Below, piece after piece: positions 16,946 through 26,589 of a DNA stretch of 64,000 bases (within the stretch, counting starts at the first letter, position 1; every line of letters starts with the position of its first letter). A model generated the notes under the pieces. That model worked only from the letters and a program-made list of their open reading frames with translations, did not search any database and was not told the origin of the DNA. Source of the DNA: Sphingomonas mali NBRC 15500 (GTDB lineage Bacteria > Pseudomonadota > Alphaproteobacteria > Sphingomonadales > Sphingomonadaceae); assembly GCF_001598415.1 (NCBI RefSeq), contig NZ_BCYX01000003.1:182228-246227 (forward strand), written 5' to 3'. The translations under genes and the position numbers were made by a program.

Positions 16946-17670
16946 AGCGCCTCTCCGGCGTCGAGCGGCGGCAGAATGCCCGGCAGGCATGAGGCCATTA
17001 GCGATTTGCCCGCGCCGGGCGGGCCGATCATCAGCAGATTGTGCGCGCCGGCGGCGGCGATTTCGAGCGCGCGCTTGGCGGTTTCCTGACCCTTCACTTG
17101 CCTGAGGTCGGGGCCGATCCCCGGCTCCTCCGCTTCGCCCGGTCGGGGCGGGCCGATCAGCTGATTACCCTTGAGGTGATTGAGCAACCCAATCAGGTCG
17201 GGGGCGGCGATGACGTCGATCGACCCCGCCCAGGCCGCCTCCGCGCCCTGCGCCGCCGGGCAGACCAGCCCCTTCCCTTCGCTCGAGGCATGGAGCGCGG
17301 CGAGCAGCACGCCCGGGGAAGCGGCGATTCGCCCGTTCAGCGCCAGTTCGCCCACGACCACCAATTCGCTCAGCGTCTCGGCATCGACCACGCCCATCGC
17401 GCCGAGCAGACCAAGCGCGATCGGCAAGTCGAAATGCGTCCCTTCCTTGGGCAGATCGGCGGGCGACAGGTTCACGACGATGCGCTTGGGCGGCAGCGAC
17501 AGCCCCATCGCCGCGATCGCGCCGCGCACGCGCTCGCGACTTTCCGCCACCGCTTTGTCGGCCAGGCCGACGACGATGAAATTGGGCAGCCCGGCGATCA
17601 GCTGCACCTGCACTTCGACCGCGCGGGCTTCCAGTCCGAGATAGGCGACGGTCGAAACGATGGTGGTCAT
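16933..17670 (-). pseudogene. comM: comM, 5' fragment (split by IS1595-type element)
   Basis: The N-terminal part of ComM/YifB: MTTIVSTVAYLGLEARAVEVQVQL, the Lon-protease-like domain with GLADKAVAESRERVRGA and NLSPADLPKEGTHFDLPIALGLLGAM, and then the start of the AAA+ domain with Walker A IGPPGAGKSLMA. The frame runs three codons into the element's inverted repeat and stops there. Walker B and everything after it lie in the 12284-13081 fragment, so the ATPase site is divided and neither part can work alone. ATG 17670 has GGGAGC upstream; a longer frame to 17697 is not needed. Confidence 0.95.
16946..16953. repeat. 8-bp target-site duplication, right copy
   Basis: AGCGCCTC, identical to 13068-13075 and directly abutting the right terminal repeat. 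Confidence 0.9.
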
Positions 17671-17858
17671 TGATGCTCCCGGATCCTGCTTAGACAAATA
17701 AGCCCGGGACGCGCCTCCATATTCAACCGTTCTGGCGCAATCTTCACGCGAACGACATCGCCCCCCTTTTTGGGTCGGGCATGAAGTGGCCCATAGAGCC
17801 CCCCCCTCACCAGCCTTTGCACCTTGCCTCGGCCGGATTGCGTTATACGTTGCGCGCC

Positions 17859-18533
17859 ATGGCCCGTATCCTCGTCGTGGAAGATGACGCCGTCACGGCG
17901 GAGGCGATCGTGCGAGAGCTTGGCGGTAATGGCCACGAATCGACGACCGTTCGCGATGGCGCAGAAGCCGTCGAACTGGCGATGGCGAAGCCATTCGATG
18001 CTATCACGCTCGACCGCATGTTGCCGACGCTGGACGGGCTGGCGGTCGTGGAGCGACTGCGCGACAGCGGCATCTTGACGCCGGTCCTGATGATCTCGGC
18101 GCTGAGCGACGTCGACGAGCGGATCGCGGGCCTGCGCGCGGGCGGCGACGACTATCTGACCAAGCCATTCGCTCCCGATGAGATGGTGATGCGCATCGAA
18201 GCCCTGCTGCGCCGCGCCGCCGCGTCGGAAAATGCCATTCTGCGGGCAGGCGCGATCGAGATCGACTTGATCCGTCGATCGGTCACGGTCGAGGGCGAAC
18301 CCGTCCGCCTGCTTCACATGGAGTTCCGGCTGCTCGAATTTCTCGCGCGAAACCTGGGCAAGCCGGTCAGTCGTCGCGTCATCTTCGAGCAGGTGTGGCG
18401 CTATCATTTCGATCCGGGCGCCAACCTGATCAACGTCCATATCGCGCGATTGCGCAAGAAGCTCGATCGGCCCGGCCGGCCATCCGCGATCTCGACCTTG
18501 AAGGGCGAAGGCTACAGGCTCGATGCTGTCTGA
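17859..18533 (+). CDS. OmpR-family response regulator
   Basis: A 224-residue two-domain regulator. The receiver domain has the acidic pocket EDD (8-10), phosphoacceptor Asp52 in DAITLDRMLPTLDG, and the switch Lys in DDYLTKPFAP. The C-terminal winged helix contains RRSVTVEGEPVRLLHMEFRLLEFLARN and NLINVHIARLRKKLDRP. ATG 17859 (MARILVVEDD) is the proper start; an upstream frame adds 26 non-conserved residues. The gene overlaps the histidine kinase by 11 bases, and both precede an RND efflux operon that they probably control. Confidence 0.93.
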   Translation: MARILVVEDDAVTAEAIVRELGGNGHESTTVRDGAEAVELAMAKPFDAITLDRMLPTLDGLAVVERLRDSGILTPVLMISALSDVDERIAGLRAGGDDYLTKPFAPDEMVMRIEALLRRAAASENAILRAGAIEIDLIRRSVTVEGEPVRLLHMEFRLLEFLARNLGKPVSRRVIFEQVWRYHFDPGANLINVHIARLRKKLDRPGRPSAISTLKGEGYRLDAV

Positions 18534-19863
18534 GCGGCTGCGTTTCCGCGACGTCCGATCCACCAGCAGCTTCCGCCTGACGCTGTTGCTCGGCGTGCTC
18601 TTCCTGACCGGCGTGATGGTCATGCTCGGGCTCATCTATGTATTGACGGCGCGCGAGCTAACCGCGCGAAACGATCATATTCTCTACGAAAAGGCCCGCA
18701 GCCTCGTAGCCACCCCGAGCGATCGACTACCCGCCAGAATCCAGTCGGAAATCGCCAACGACGCGCAGGGATTCAGCTATTTCGCGCTGATCGACAAAAG
18801 TGGCGGTCTGGTCGTCGGGAATATCAGCCTCCCTGGAGTTGCCGCCGTCGACCGACCCTTCAACGTCGCCGCCCGTCCGGGGACGCATGGCCCGCTGCGC
18901 ATTCTCGCCGTGCGTACGCCGCGCCGCGAGATTGTCCTGCTGGGTCGCGACATCAGCCAGATCTACGATCTGCGTCGGCGGATCATGGAGATTTTGATCA
19001 GCAGCGGTATCGCAAGCCTGATCGGCATGCTCGCCGTAGCGGTTCTGATCAGCATCGGGCCGCTCAGGCGAGTGCGTGACCTCCAGCGCGCGAGCCAGGC
19101 GATCGCCGCCGGCAATCTGGAGACGCGAATGCCGGTTGCCGGGCGCAACGATGAGCTCGATCAGTTCGCCACCACGCTCAACCACATGATCGAAGAGGTC
19201 GCCCGGGTTATCGCCCAAGTTAAATCGGCAACCGACGCCATTGCCCACGATCTGCGCACGCCCTTGACCCGGGTACGCGCCCGCCTCCACCAACTGACTA
19301 CCCAGCCACTGCCGACGGACGAACGGCAGGAAGTGCTGGCCGAAGCCACCGAAGACCTTGACGATCTGCTCGCGCGATTCTCGGCGTTGCTGCGCATTTC
19401 GGAACTCGAAGCCAGCGCCCGGCGCTCGGGGCTCGGTGAGGTCGATATCGGCTCGCTCATCGAGGAGATCGCGGAGCTCTACGGCCCACTGGCGGATCAC
19501 GGCCGAATTGCGTTGGAGGTACGGGCTCCGCTCGAGCTCACGGTTCATGCCGACCGCGAGCTGCTGTTCGAGGCTGTGAGCAATCTGGTCGACAACGCGA
19601 TCAAATTCGCCAGGACGCGGGTCGAGTTGCGCGCGGTAAGCGCAGACGGCGGCGTTGCCATCGAAGTGGCCGACGACGGTCGCGGTATCGCCGTCATGGA
19701 TCGCGAAGCGGTCATGCGCCGCTTTCATCGCTTGCCGGATGCGGCGTCTGTGCCCGGCTCGGGCCTTGGTCTCAGCGTGGTGAGCGCGATCATGCACGTC
19801 CATGGCTTCAGTCTGGACCTGGCTGATGCCGCCCCGGGATTGCTCGCGCGCATCCGAATGTAG
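18523..19863 (+). CDS. Sensor histidine kinase
   Basis: A 446-residue membrane kinase. TM1 (about 18-42, TLLLGVLFLTGVMVMLGLIYVL), a periplasmic loop, TM2 (about 155-177), and a HAMP domain with GPLRRVRDLQRASQAIAAGNLETRMP. The dimerisation domain has phosphoacceptor His242 in AIAHDLRTPLTR. The ATPase domain has NLVDNAIKFA (N box), DDGRGI (G1) and GSGLGLSVV (G2). All catalytic motifs are intact. It is translationally coupled to the response regulator and lies 142 bp before the RND permease, the layout of an efflux-controlling two-component system. The signal sensed is not known. Confidence 0.93.
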   Translation: MLSERLRFRDVRSTSSFRLTLLLGVLFLTGVMVMLGLIYVLTARELTARNDHILYEKARSLVATPSDRLPARIQSEIANDAQGFSYFALIDKSGGLVVGNISLPGVAAVDRPFNVAARPGTHGPLRILAVRTPRREIVLLGRDISQIYDLRRRIMEILISSGIASLIGMLAVAVLISIGPLRRVRDLQRASQAIAAGNLETRMPVAGRNDELDQFATTLNHMIEEVARVIAQVKSATDAIAHDLRTPLTRVRARLHQLTTQPLPTDERQEVLAEATEDLDDLLARFSALLRISELEASARRSGLGEVDIGSLIEEIAELYGPLADHGRIALEVRAPLELTVHADRELLFEAVSNLVDNAIKFARTRVELRAVSADGGVAIEVADDGRGIAVMDREAVMRRFHRLPDAASVPGSGLGLSVVSAIMHVHGFSLDLADAAPGLLARIRM

Positions 19864-20005
19864 CTGCTGCACTGCGGCACAACATTAAATTCATTTCACT
19901 CGCATCGCGCTGCAAAGCGGAGGAAACGGACCGCCGTTCGATTGGTGCGGCGCAGCATTAGACTGCGCCGACTCCGCGATCGTGTTCAGAAGCCCGGGAC
20001 CGCCG

Positions 20006-23000
20006 ATGCTCCAACTCGTCAAGCTCGCCCTCAGCAAGCCCTATACGTTCGTCGTCCTGGCCATCCTCATCGTGATCGCGGGCGGTCTCGCGGCTTTGCG
20101 CACCGCCACCGACGTCTTTCCCGACATCAAGATTCCGGTGATCGCCGCCGTTTGGACCTATCGCGGCTTGCCGCCCGAGGAGATGGCGGGCCGCGTGGTC
20201 TATTATTACGAGCGTCAGCTATCGACGACGGTCAACGACATCGACCACATCGAGAGCCAGTCGCTGGCGGGCATCGGGATCGTGAAGATCTACTTCCGTC
20301 CCGGCGTCGACATTCGCACCGCGACCGCACAGGTCACCTCGGTTTCCCAGACCGTCCTTAAACAGATGCCTCCTGGGATGACGCCACCACTCATTCTCAA
20401 CTACAACGCGTCGACGGTGCCGATCCTGCAACTGGCGCTTTCTTCCGGATCGTTGTCCGAACAGAAGATTTTCGATCTCGGACAGAACTTCATCCGGCCG
20501 GCACTCGCCTCGGTCCAAGGCGCGGCCATTCCGTCTCCCTATGGCGGCAAGGAACGGCAGATACAGGTCGACCTCGACCCGGCCGCTTTGCAGGCGCGCC
20601 ACCTGTCGGCCGCCGATGTCGGCCTTGCGCTCGCGGCGCAAAACCAGATCGTCCCCGCCGGCACGACCAAGATCGGCCAGTTCGAATATAACGTGCGATT
20701 GAACAACAGCCCGGAAGTGGTCGACCAGCTAAACGACCTGCCGATCAAGACCATCGATGGCGCCACCGTCTATATGCGCGACGTCGCCCATGTCCACGAC
20801 GGGTCGCCGCCGCAGCGCAACATCGTGCGGGTCAATGGCGCGCGGGCGGTGCTGATGACCGTGCTCAAGAGCGGCTCGGCATCCACCATCGCGATCGTCG
20901 ACCAGGTCAAGGCGCTGCTCCCGAAGCTCAAGGAGACATTGCCCGCCTCGCTGAAGGTCGACCCGCTGTCCGACCAGTCGCTGTTCGTGAAGTCGGCGAT
21001 TTCCGGGGTGGTCCGCGAAGGTGGAATCGCGGCGGTGCTGACCTCGCTGATGATCCTTCTGTTCCTCGGCTCGTGGCGCTCGACGGTGATCATCGCCGCC
21101 TCGATCCCGCTCGCGATCCTTGCTGCGGTGGCCGCCTTGGCCGCTGCAGGAGAGACACTCAACATCATGACGCTGGGCGGCCTGGCGCTGGCGGTCGGTA
21201 TCCTGGTCGATGACGCGACGGTGACGATCGAGAACATCAACTGGCACCTCGAACAGGGCAAGTCGGTCCGCGAGGCGATCCTCGACGGCGCCGAGCAGAT
21301 CGTTCGCCCAGCCTTCGTCTCGCTACTGTGCATCTGCATCGCCTTCCTCCCAATGTTCTTCCTGCCGGGCATCGCGGGGTACCTGTTCGCCCCGATGGCC
21401 GAGGCCGTGGTGTTCGCGATGATCGCTTCCTTCGTTCTCTCGCGCACCCTGGTACCGACCATGGGCAATTTCCTGCTGCGCCAGCATGGCGGCCCGCACA
21501 CCGCCGACGTGATGAAGAGCCACGACGCCAAGGCCGGCCGGCCGGGCACGCGCAACCCGTTGCGCAAATTCCAGCATGGGTTCGAGCGGCGGTTCGAGGC
21601 GGTGCGCGGCTATTACGTGTCGGTACTGGATTTCGCCCTGGCCAGGCGCCGGCTTTTCGTGCCCGCTTTCCTGCTGGTCGTGCTGATGTCGTTCGCGCTG
21701 ATCCCGTTACTGGGCCGCAATTTCTTTCCCTCGGTCGATACCGGTCAGATGAGCCTGCACGTGCGAGCCCCGGTTGGTACCCGGATCGAGGAAACGGCGG
21801 CGTTGTTCGACCGGATCGAGGAGCGCATCCGCCAGATCGTTCCGCCTGACCAGCTCGCATCGATCGTCGACAATATCGGCCTGCCGGTCAGCGGTATAAA
21901 CCGGGCCTATTCCAACACCGGCGGCGTCGGGCCGCAGGATGGCGATATCCTGGTCACCCTGACCAAGGACCATCGACCGACCGCCGACTATGTGAAGGCG
22001 CTGCGCTCGACCTTGCCCAATGATTTCGCGGGCTCGACCTTCTCCTTCCTGCCTGCCGACATCATCAGCCAGATCCTGAACTTCGGCGCCCCTGCCCCGA
22101 TCGATGTCCAGATCGCCGGCCCCGATACCAAGGCAAGCGAAGCTTATGCCCATCTGTTGGTATCGAAGCTGCGCCATATCGCGGGGATCGCCGACGTCCG
22201 CCTGCAGCAGGCGAACGACTATCCGGAACTCGGCTTCGACATCGACCGCACCCGCGCCGACCGGGTCGGCATCACCGAGAACGACGTGACACGGAGCCTC
22301 TCGGTCAACCTCGCCGGCAGCTTCCAGGTCGCGCCCGCCTTTTGGCTCAACCCGAAGAACGGCGTCTCGTACCCGATCGTCGTACAGGCACCGCAATATC
22401 GCGTCGACTCGCTATCCGACGTCGACAATCTGCCGATCACCGGATCGCAGCCCGGGCAGTTCCAGATCCTCGGGGGATTGGGCAAGATGACCCGCGAACC
22501 GAGCGCGGCGGTGGTGTCGCATTATGCGGTACAGCCGGTCTATGACGTCTATGCCACGACCCAGGGCCGCGATCTCGGCGCGGTCGCTACCGACATCCAG
22601 AAAGTCCTCGACCAGTTGAAGGCGCAGCGACCACACGGCGCGAGCGTCGCACTGCGCGGCCAGGTCGAGACGATGAACACCGCCTTTGCCGGCCTGCTGT
22701 TCGGTCTCGCCGGCGCAATCCTGCTCATCTACCTCCTCGTCGTCGTCAATTTCCAATCGTGGATCGATCCGGTCGTCATCATCTCCGCACTGCCTGCGGC
22801 GCTCGCCGGGATCGTGTGGATGTTGTTCGCGACCCATACGCCGCTCTCGGTGCCCGCGCTGACCGGTGCGATCATGTGCATGGGCGTCGGCACCGCGAAC
22901 AGCGTGTTGGTGGTCAGCTTCGCCCGCGAAAGGCTGGCGGCGACGGGCGACGCGCTCAAAGCCGCGGCGGAAGCCGGCGCGACTCGTTTCCGTCCGGTAC

Positions 23001-23236
23001 TGATGACCGCGCTCGCGATGATCATCGGCATGGCCCCGATGGCCCTAGGTCTTGGCGAAGGTGGCGAACAAAATGCCCCACTCGGCCGCGCGGTGATCGG
23101 CGGCCTGATCTGCGCGACGATCGCCACGTTGGTGTTCGTCCCCGTGGTGTTCAGCATCGCCCATCGTCGCGATGGGCGCACCGCCGACAGCCCCGAACCA
23201 ACCCCTGAATACGATGGAGATCTGGCTTATGCCTAG
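20006..23236 (+). CDS. RND efflux transporter, inner-membrane permease
   Basis: A 1076-residue RND pump with the usual two repeats of six helices and two large periplasmic loops. TM1 is PYTFVVLAILIVIAGGLAAL, followed by the conserved ATDVFPDIKIPVIAAVWTYRGLPPEEM. TM4 carries the proton-relay pair Asp402-Asp403 in GILVDDATVTIEN. The second half starts RRLFVPAFLLVVLMSFALIPLLGRNFFP and keeps the GVGTANSVLVVSFARERL and PVLMTALAMIIGMAPMALGLGEGGEQNAPLG segments. ATG 20006 (MLQLVKLALSKPYTF) is preferred to GTG 19982. It overlaps the adaptor gene by eight bases. Substrate unclear: the sequence looks like the general HAE1-type branch rather than the metal-exporting CusA branch. Confidence 0.92.
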   Translation: MLQLVKLALSKPYTFVVLAILIVIAGGLAALRTATDVFPDIKIPVIAAVWTYRGLPPEEMAGRVVYYYERQLSTTVNDIDHIESQSLAGIGIVKIYFRPGVDIRTATAQVTSVSQTVLKQMPPGMTPPLILNYNASTVPILQLALSSGSLSEQKIFDLGQNFIRPALASVQGAAIPSPYGGKERQIQVDLDPAALQARHLSAADVGLALAAQNQIVPAGTTKIGQFEYNVRLNNSPEVVDQLNDLPIKTIDGATVYMRDVAHVHDGSPPQRNIVRVNGARAVLMTVLKSGSASTIAIVDQVKALLPKLKETLPASLKVDPLSDQSLFVKSAISGVVREGGIAAVLTSLMILLFLGSWRSTVIIAASIPLAILAAVAALAAAGETLNIMTLGGLALAVGILVDDATVTIENINWHLEQGKSVREAILDGAEQIVRPAFVSLLCICIAFLPMFFLPGIAGYLFAPMAEAVVFAMIASFVLSRTLVPTMGNFLLRQHGGPHTADVMKSHDAKAGRPGTRNPLRKFQHGFERRFEAVRGYYVSVLDFALARRRLFVPAFLLVVLMSFALIPLLGRNFFPSVDTGQMSLHVRAPVGTRIEETAALFDRIEERIRQIVPPDQLASIVDNIGLPVSGINRAYSNTGGVGPQDGDILVTLTKDHRPTADYVKALRSTLPNDFAGSTFSFLPADIISQILNFGAPAPIDVQIAGPDTKASEAYAHLLVSKLRHIAGIADVRLQQANDYPELGFDIDRTRADRVGITENDVTRSLSVNLAGSFQVAPAFWLNPKNGVSYPIVVQAPQYRVDSLSDVDNLPITGSQPGQFQILGGLGKMTREPSAAVVSHYAVQPVYDVYATTQGRDLGAVATDIQKVLDQLKAQRPHGASVALRGQVETMNTAFAGLLFGLAGAILLIYLLVVVNFQSWIDPVVIISALPAALAGIVWMLFATHTPLSVPALTGAIMCMGVGTANSVLVVSFARERLAATGDALKAAAEAGATRFRPVLMTALAMIIGMAPMALGLGEGGEQNAPLGRAVIGGLICATIATLVFVPVVFSIAHRRDGRTADSPEPTPEYDGDLAYA

Positions 23237-24395
23237 CGAGGAGCAAGTCGAGGAGCCTGCCCCCCGGGGCCCCAAGGGACTCAAGATTGCGGGGATCGTC
23301 GCCACGGTAATCGCCGTCGGTACCGTCGCGATGGGCGTGACCGGACGGATGGGCGACACGGCGATCGCGCAGCGCTGGTCCGACGCACGATCGATCCCGG
23401 CTGTGCATCTGGTCGGCGTTACGCACGACGCGGCGTCCGCTCCGCTCGCGCTGCCCGCCACAATGGAGGCGTGGAATGCGGCCAAACTCTACGCGCGGGT
23501 CGGCGGCTATGTGAAGGCCTGGTACCGCGATATCGGCGCGCACGTCGGCGCGGGCACGCCGCTTGGTCTGATCGACACGCCCGAGCTCGACCAGCAAATC
23601 GACCAGGCGCGCGCGGCGCTCGCCAGCGCGGTTGCCGATCAGCGGCTGGCGCGCAGCACCGCCGCGCGCTGGAATGATCTGCTCTCCACCAATTCCGTTT
23701 CGCAGCAGGAAGCCGACGAAAAGAACGGTAGCCTCGCTGCAAAGACAGCCTTGGTCGACGCGGCCAAGGCCAATCTCGGCCGATTGCTCGCCCTCAAGAG
23801 CTTCGCGACTCTGCGTGCCCCCTTTGCCGGTGTGGTAACGACCCGCGCCGCCGATATCGGCGACCTTGTCGGTCCTGGCGCCACAGCACAGCAGCCGTTG
23901 TTCGCGGTCGCCGATGTCGGCCGCATCCGCATCTACGTCAGTGTCCCGCAAGCCTATTCGTCAGCGATCCGCGACGGGCTGTCGGCGACCCTGACCGTAC
24001 CCGATTATCCCGGCCGCACCTTCCCCGCGCATGTCGTGGGTGATTCCGGCGCGATCGACACACAGTCGGGCACCTTTCAGGTCCAACTGGTCGCCGACAA
24101 TCCCGGCGAGGTGCTGCGACCCGGCGGCTATGCGCAGGTCCGCTTCGACGTTCCGATCCAGGGCGGTGGCGTGCAGATCCCGTCGAGCGCGCTCGTGTTC
24201 CGCGCGCAGGGCACGCAAGTCGCGCTCGTCGATGCCGGCGCACACGTCCGGCTACGCCACGTCACCATCGGTCGCGACCTCGGTCAAACGGTGGAAATCG
24301 TCTCGGGACTCCATGCTGGCGATCGCGTGGTCGATAATCCGCCCGATTCGATCAGCGACGGCGAGTTGGTCCGGTTAGAGGGACGCCATGCGTAA
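23229..24395 (+). CDS. RND efflux periplasmic adaptor subunit
   Basis: A 388-residue membrane-fusion protein. One N-terminal hydrophobic anchor (KIAGIVATVIAVGTVAMGV), a lipoyl half (ATMEAWNAAKLYARVGGYVKAWYRDIGAHVGAGTPLGLIDTPEL), a helical hairpin (QARAALASAVADQRL...DAAKANLGRLLALKSF), the second lipoyl half (LRAPFAGVVTTRAADIGDLV), then beta-barrel and membrane-proximal domains (VQIPSSALVFRAQGTQVALV). It links the permease to the outer-membrane channel. ATG 23229 overlaps the permease stop and has GGAG upstream. The end overlaps the next gene by eight bases, so all three pump parts are coupled. Confidence 0.93.
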   Translation: MPSEEQVEEPAPRGPKGLKIAGIVATVIAVGTVAMGVTGRMGDTAIAQRWSDARSIPAVHLVGVTHDAASAPLALPATMEAWNAAKLYARVGGYVKAWYRDIGAHVGAGTPLGLIDTPELDQQIDQARAALASAVADQRLARSTAARWNDLLSTNSVSQQEADEKNGSLAAKTALVDAAKANLGRLLALKSFATLRAPFAGVVTTRAADIGDLVGPGATAQQPLFAVADVGRIRIYVSVPQAYSSAIRDGLSATLTVPDYPGRTFPAHVVGDSGAIDTQSGTFQVQLVADNPGEVLRPGGYAQVRFDVPIQGGGVQIPSSALVFRAQGTQVALVDAGAHVRLRHVTIGRDLGQTVEIVSGLHAGDRVVDNPPDSISDGELVRLEGRHA

Positions 24396-25806
24396 GCCGC
24401 TCGCCTTGCTGCTGACGGCGGCGATCACGCTCGCTGGTTGTTCGATGGCGCCCGATTACCACGTCCCGGTTACGGTAACCCCACCAGCGTTCAAAGAAGC
24501 GGTGCCTTGGGTAGCCGCGACCCCTGGCGACCCGGCATCGGTCGGGCATTGGTGGGCGTTGTACGGCGATCGCCAGCTCGATGGGCTGGAGTCCAGGATC
24601 GAGCACGACAATCCTACGCTGGCCGAGGCCCTTGCCCGTTATGACGAAGCACGCGCCAACCTGCGCGTCGACCGGGCTGGCCTGTTCCCGAGCATCGGCT
24701 TGTCAGGCGAGGCGACCGCCAACCGCCAATCGGATAACCGTCCGCTGCGGGGCAGCAACCAGCCGGACCTCTATCCGGCCGACACGCTGGGCGGCCAATT
24801 TTCTTTCGAACTCGACCTATGGGGTCGAGTCCGCAACAACATCGCCGCAGGGCGCGCCGCGGCGCAGGCCAGCGCTGCTGATCTTGCCGCGATCCGGCTC
24901 AGTCTCGAATCTCAGCTGGCCCTGAGTTACATCGCGCTGCGCGGCTACGATGCGCAGGCGTCGCTGCTCAGCGCGACCGTCGAGACCTATCAGAAGGCCG
25001 ACGACATGACGCAGCGGCGCTTCAAGGGCGGGATAGCCTCGGGCTTGGATATCGGCCGATCCGGGGCGCAACTCGCAGAGGCGAAGGCGCAACTCGCGGA
25101 CATCGAAGCGGCCCGCGCGCGATGCGAACACGCGATAGCGAGCCTCGTCGGAACGCCGGCGTCGAGCTTTTCGATCGCACCCGCAAACGTCGAGTTCGCG
25201 TTGCCGACCGTTCCAATAGGCCTGTCCTCGACACTGCTGCAAAGGCGGCCCGACGTAGCTGCGGCCGAACGCCGGATGGCCGAGGCGAATGCTCAAATCG
25301 GCGTCGCGAAGGCTGCCTTTTTCCCGGCGATCGGCCTTGGCGCAGCCGGCGGGTTTCAGAATACCGGGTTGGCCGGACTGCTCGGCGCACCCAATCTGTT
25401 TTGGTCGATTGGCCCGGGTGCGGTGTTGAATTTGTTCGAAGGTGGGCGGCGCCACGCGGAGGTCGCCGTGGCGAAGGCACGCTGGGATCAGGCGACGGCG
25501 GCGTATCGTCGGCACGTACTGACGGCGTTCCAAGACGTGGAGGACGGTCTTTCGCAACTCCATCACCTTGGCGACGAATCAACCGCAGAGGCGCAGGCAG
25601 TGAAAATGGCGGGTCAGGCAGAACAGATTTCGATGAATCGCTATGTCGGCGGCGCGGTGGACTATCTTGACGTCGTCAGCGCGCAGACCACGGCGCTCCG
25701 CACCAAGCGCACTGCGCTCGATCTGCGCACGCGCGAATTGCAGGCAAGCGTACGCTTGATCGAGGCGACCGGCGGCGGCTGGGTGGCCGACCGCGGGGTG
25801 CTGTGA
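24388..25806 (+). CDS. Outer-membrane efflux channel lipoprotein (NodT/OprM family)
   Basis: A 472-residue TolC-like channel. It has a lipoprotein signal with lipobox LAGC (Cys18) and MAPDYHVP after it, then two repeats of the outer-membrane efflux domain. Family marks include WWALYGDRQLDGLESRIEHDNPTLAEALARYDEARANLRVDRAGLFPSIG and, in the second repeat, LLQRRPDVAAAERRMAEANAQIGVAKAAFFPAIGL. It completes the tripartite pump with the two upstream genes and closes the operon. Confidence 0.93.
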   Translation: MRKPLALLLTAAITLAGCSMAPDYHVPVTVTPPAFKEAVPWVAATPGDPASVGHWWALYGDRQLDGLESRIEHDNPTLAEALARYDEARANLRVDRAGLFPSIGLSGEATANRQSDNRPLRGSNQPDLYPADTLGGQFSFELDLWGRVRNNIAAGRAAAQASAADLAAIRLSLESQLALSYIALRGYDAQASLLSATVETYQKADDMTQRRFKGGIASGLDIGRSGAQLAEAKAQLADIEAARARCEHAIASLVGTPASSFSIAPANVEFALPTVPIGLSSTLLQRRPDVAAAERRMAEANAQIGVAKAAFFPAIGLGAAGGFQNTGLAGLLGAPNLFWSIGPGAVLNLFEGGRRHAEVAVAKARWDQATAAYRRHVLTAFQDVEDGLSQLHHLGDESTAEAQAVKMAGQAEQISMNRYVGGAVDYLDVVSAQTTALRTKRTALDLRTRELQASVRLIEATGGGWVADRGVL

Positions 25807-26000
25807 CCGCCGCAACCTCCCAGCGTCATTTTCATCGCTCGCGCCACTATTCGACGGACCCGCCCGGTGCGGGACGATCGCGATGCAATCCTGGCTCGTG
25901 TCTTGCGCCGCCAACACAGCAACCCCATCTGCGGCCCGATGCCGAACGCCCTTCACGCGTTGACTTCAGCCGCACTCTCGCTTAAGCGCGCACCCCACAA

Positions 26001-26024
26001 GGCCGTCCCTGTGGCGGCCCTTTT
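26001..26024 (+). terminator. Possible intrinsic terminator of efflux operon
   Basis: GGCCG-N9-CGGCC followed by CTTTT, 195 bp after the channel gene and just before rpmH. The stem is short, so this is a weak call; it could also be part of the rpmH leader. Confidence 0.3.
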
Positions 26025-26050
26025 CAATTTCGACGTACAGGGAATGAACG

Positions 26051-26185
26051 ATGAAGCGGACTTTTCAGCCGAGCAACCTGGTGCGTGCGCGCCGGCACGG
26101 CTTCCGCGCGCGGATGGCGACGGTGGGCGGACGCAATGTGATCCGCGCGCGTCGCAATCGCGGCCGCAAGAAGCTGTCGGCGTAA
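26051..26185 (+). CDS. rpmH: 50S ribosomal protein L34
   Basis: A 44-residue basic protein, full length for L34: [23 protein letters not shown], then [21 protein letters not shown]. It is a late-assembling protein of the large ribosomal subunit. It is followed directly by rnpA, yidD and yidC, the order found across bacteria. The rpmH stop is 80 bp before the rnpA start, with a strong hairpin in the gap. Confidence 0.97.
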   Translation: MKRTFQPSNLVRARRHGFRARMATVGGRNVIRARRNRGRKKLSA

Positions 26186-26215
26186 CACCCGACCCTGCTT
26201 TGCAAGATGATTCGG

Positions 26216-26246
26216 CCAGCCCGCCTCCTTCGGGAGCGCGGGCTGG
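26216..26246 (+). promoter_or_regulatory. Hairpin between rpmH and rnpA
   Basis: CCAGCCCG ... CGGGCTGG (8 bp) with an inner CTCC-TTCG-GGAG stem-loop and a small bulge. No U-run follows, so it is not a classical terminator. It may be an mRNA processing or stability element that sets the high L34 to low RNase P protein ratio. Confidence 0.5.
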
Positions 26247-26265
26247 TGCCGTTTCCGCAGCCGTG

Positions 26266-26589
26266 GTGACGTTGACCAAGCGGCGCGATTTCCTGGCGGC
26301 CAATGCCGGCAAGCGCGCGCCGATGCCCGCCTTCGTGCTGCTGGTCCGCCGTCGCGACGACCAAGATGCGACGATGCGCGTCGGCTATACGGTCACCAAG
26401 AAGATCGGCAACGCCGTCGTTCGCAACCGCATCAAGCGGCGTTTTAGGGCGCTGGCGCACGATGTACTGAGCGTCAGCGGTGTCGCCGGCGCGGATCACG
26501 TGCTGATCGGACGCCCCGACGCGCTGACTCGCGACTTCGCGCAACTCAAGGCCGATCTGACCAAAGCGCTGGCAAAGGTTTCGCGATGA
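26266..26589 (+). CDS. rnpA: Ribonuclease P protein component
   Basis: A 107-residue basic protein that binds the RNase P RNA to mature tRNA 5' ends. It starts [19 protein letters not shown] and has the RNR-type signature [24 protein letters not shown]. The start is GTG 26266 (or GTG 26263); the frame is open far upstream, through the region opposite rpmH, but the residues before TLTKRRDF are not conserved. The stop overlaps the yidD start by four bases (ATGA). Confidence 0.93.
   Translation: MTLTKRRDFLAANAGKRAPMPAFVLLVRRRDDQDATMRVGYTVTKKIGNAVVRNRIKRRFRALAHDVLSVSGVAGADHVLIGRPDALTRDFAQLKADLTKALAKVSR

Noticed and set aside
25807..26265. Long N-terminal extension of rnpA reading through rpmH
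   Set aside because: The frame is open, but its residues are an out-of-frame shadow of rpmH and non-conserved spacer.
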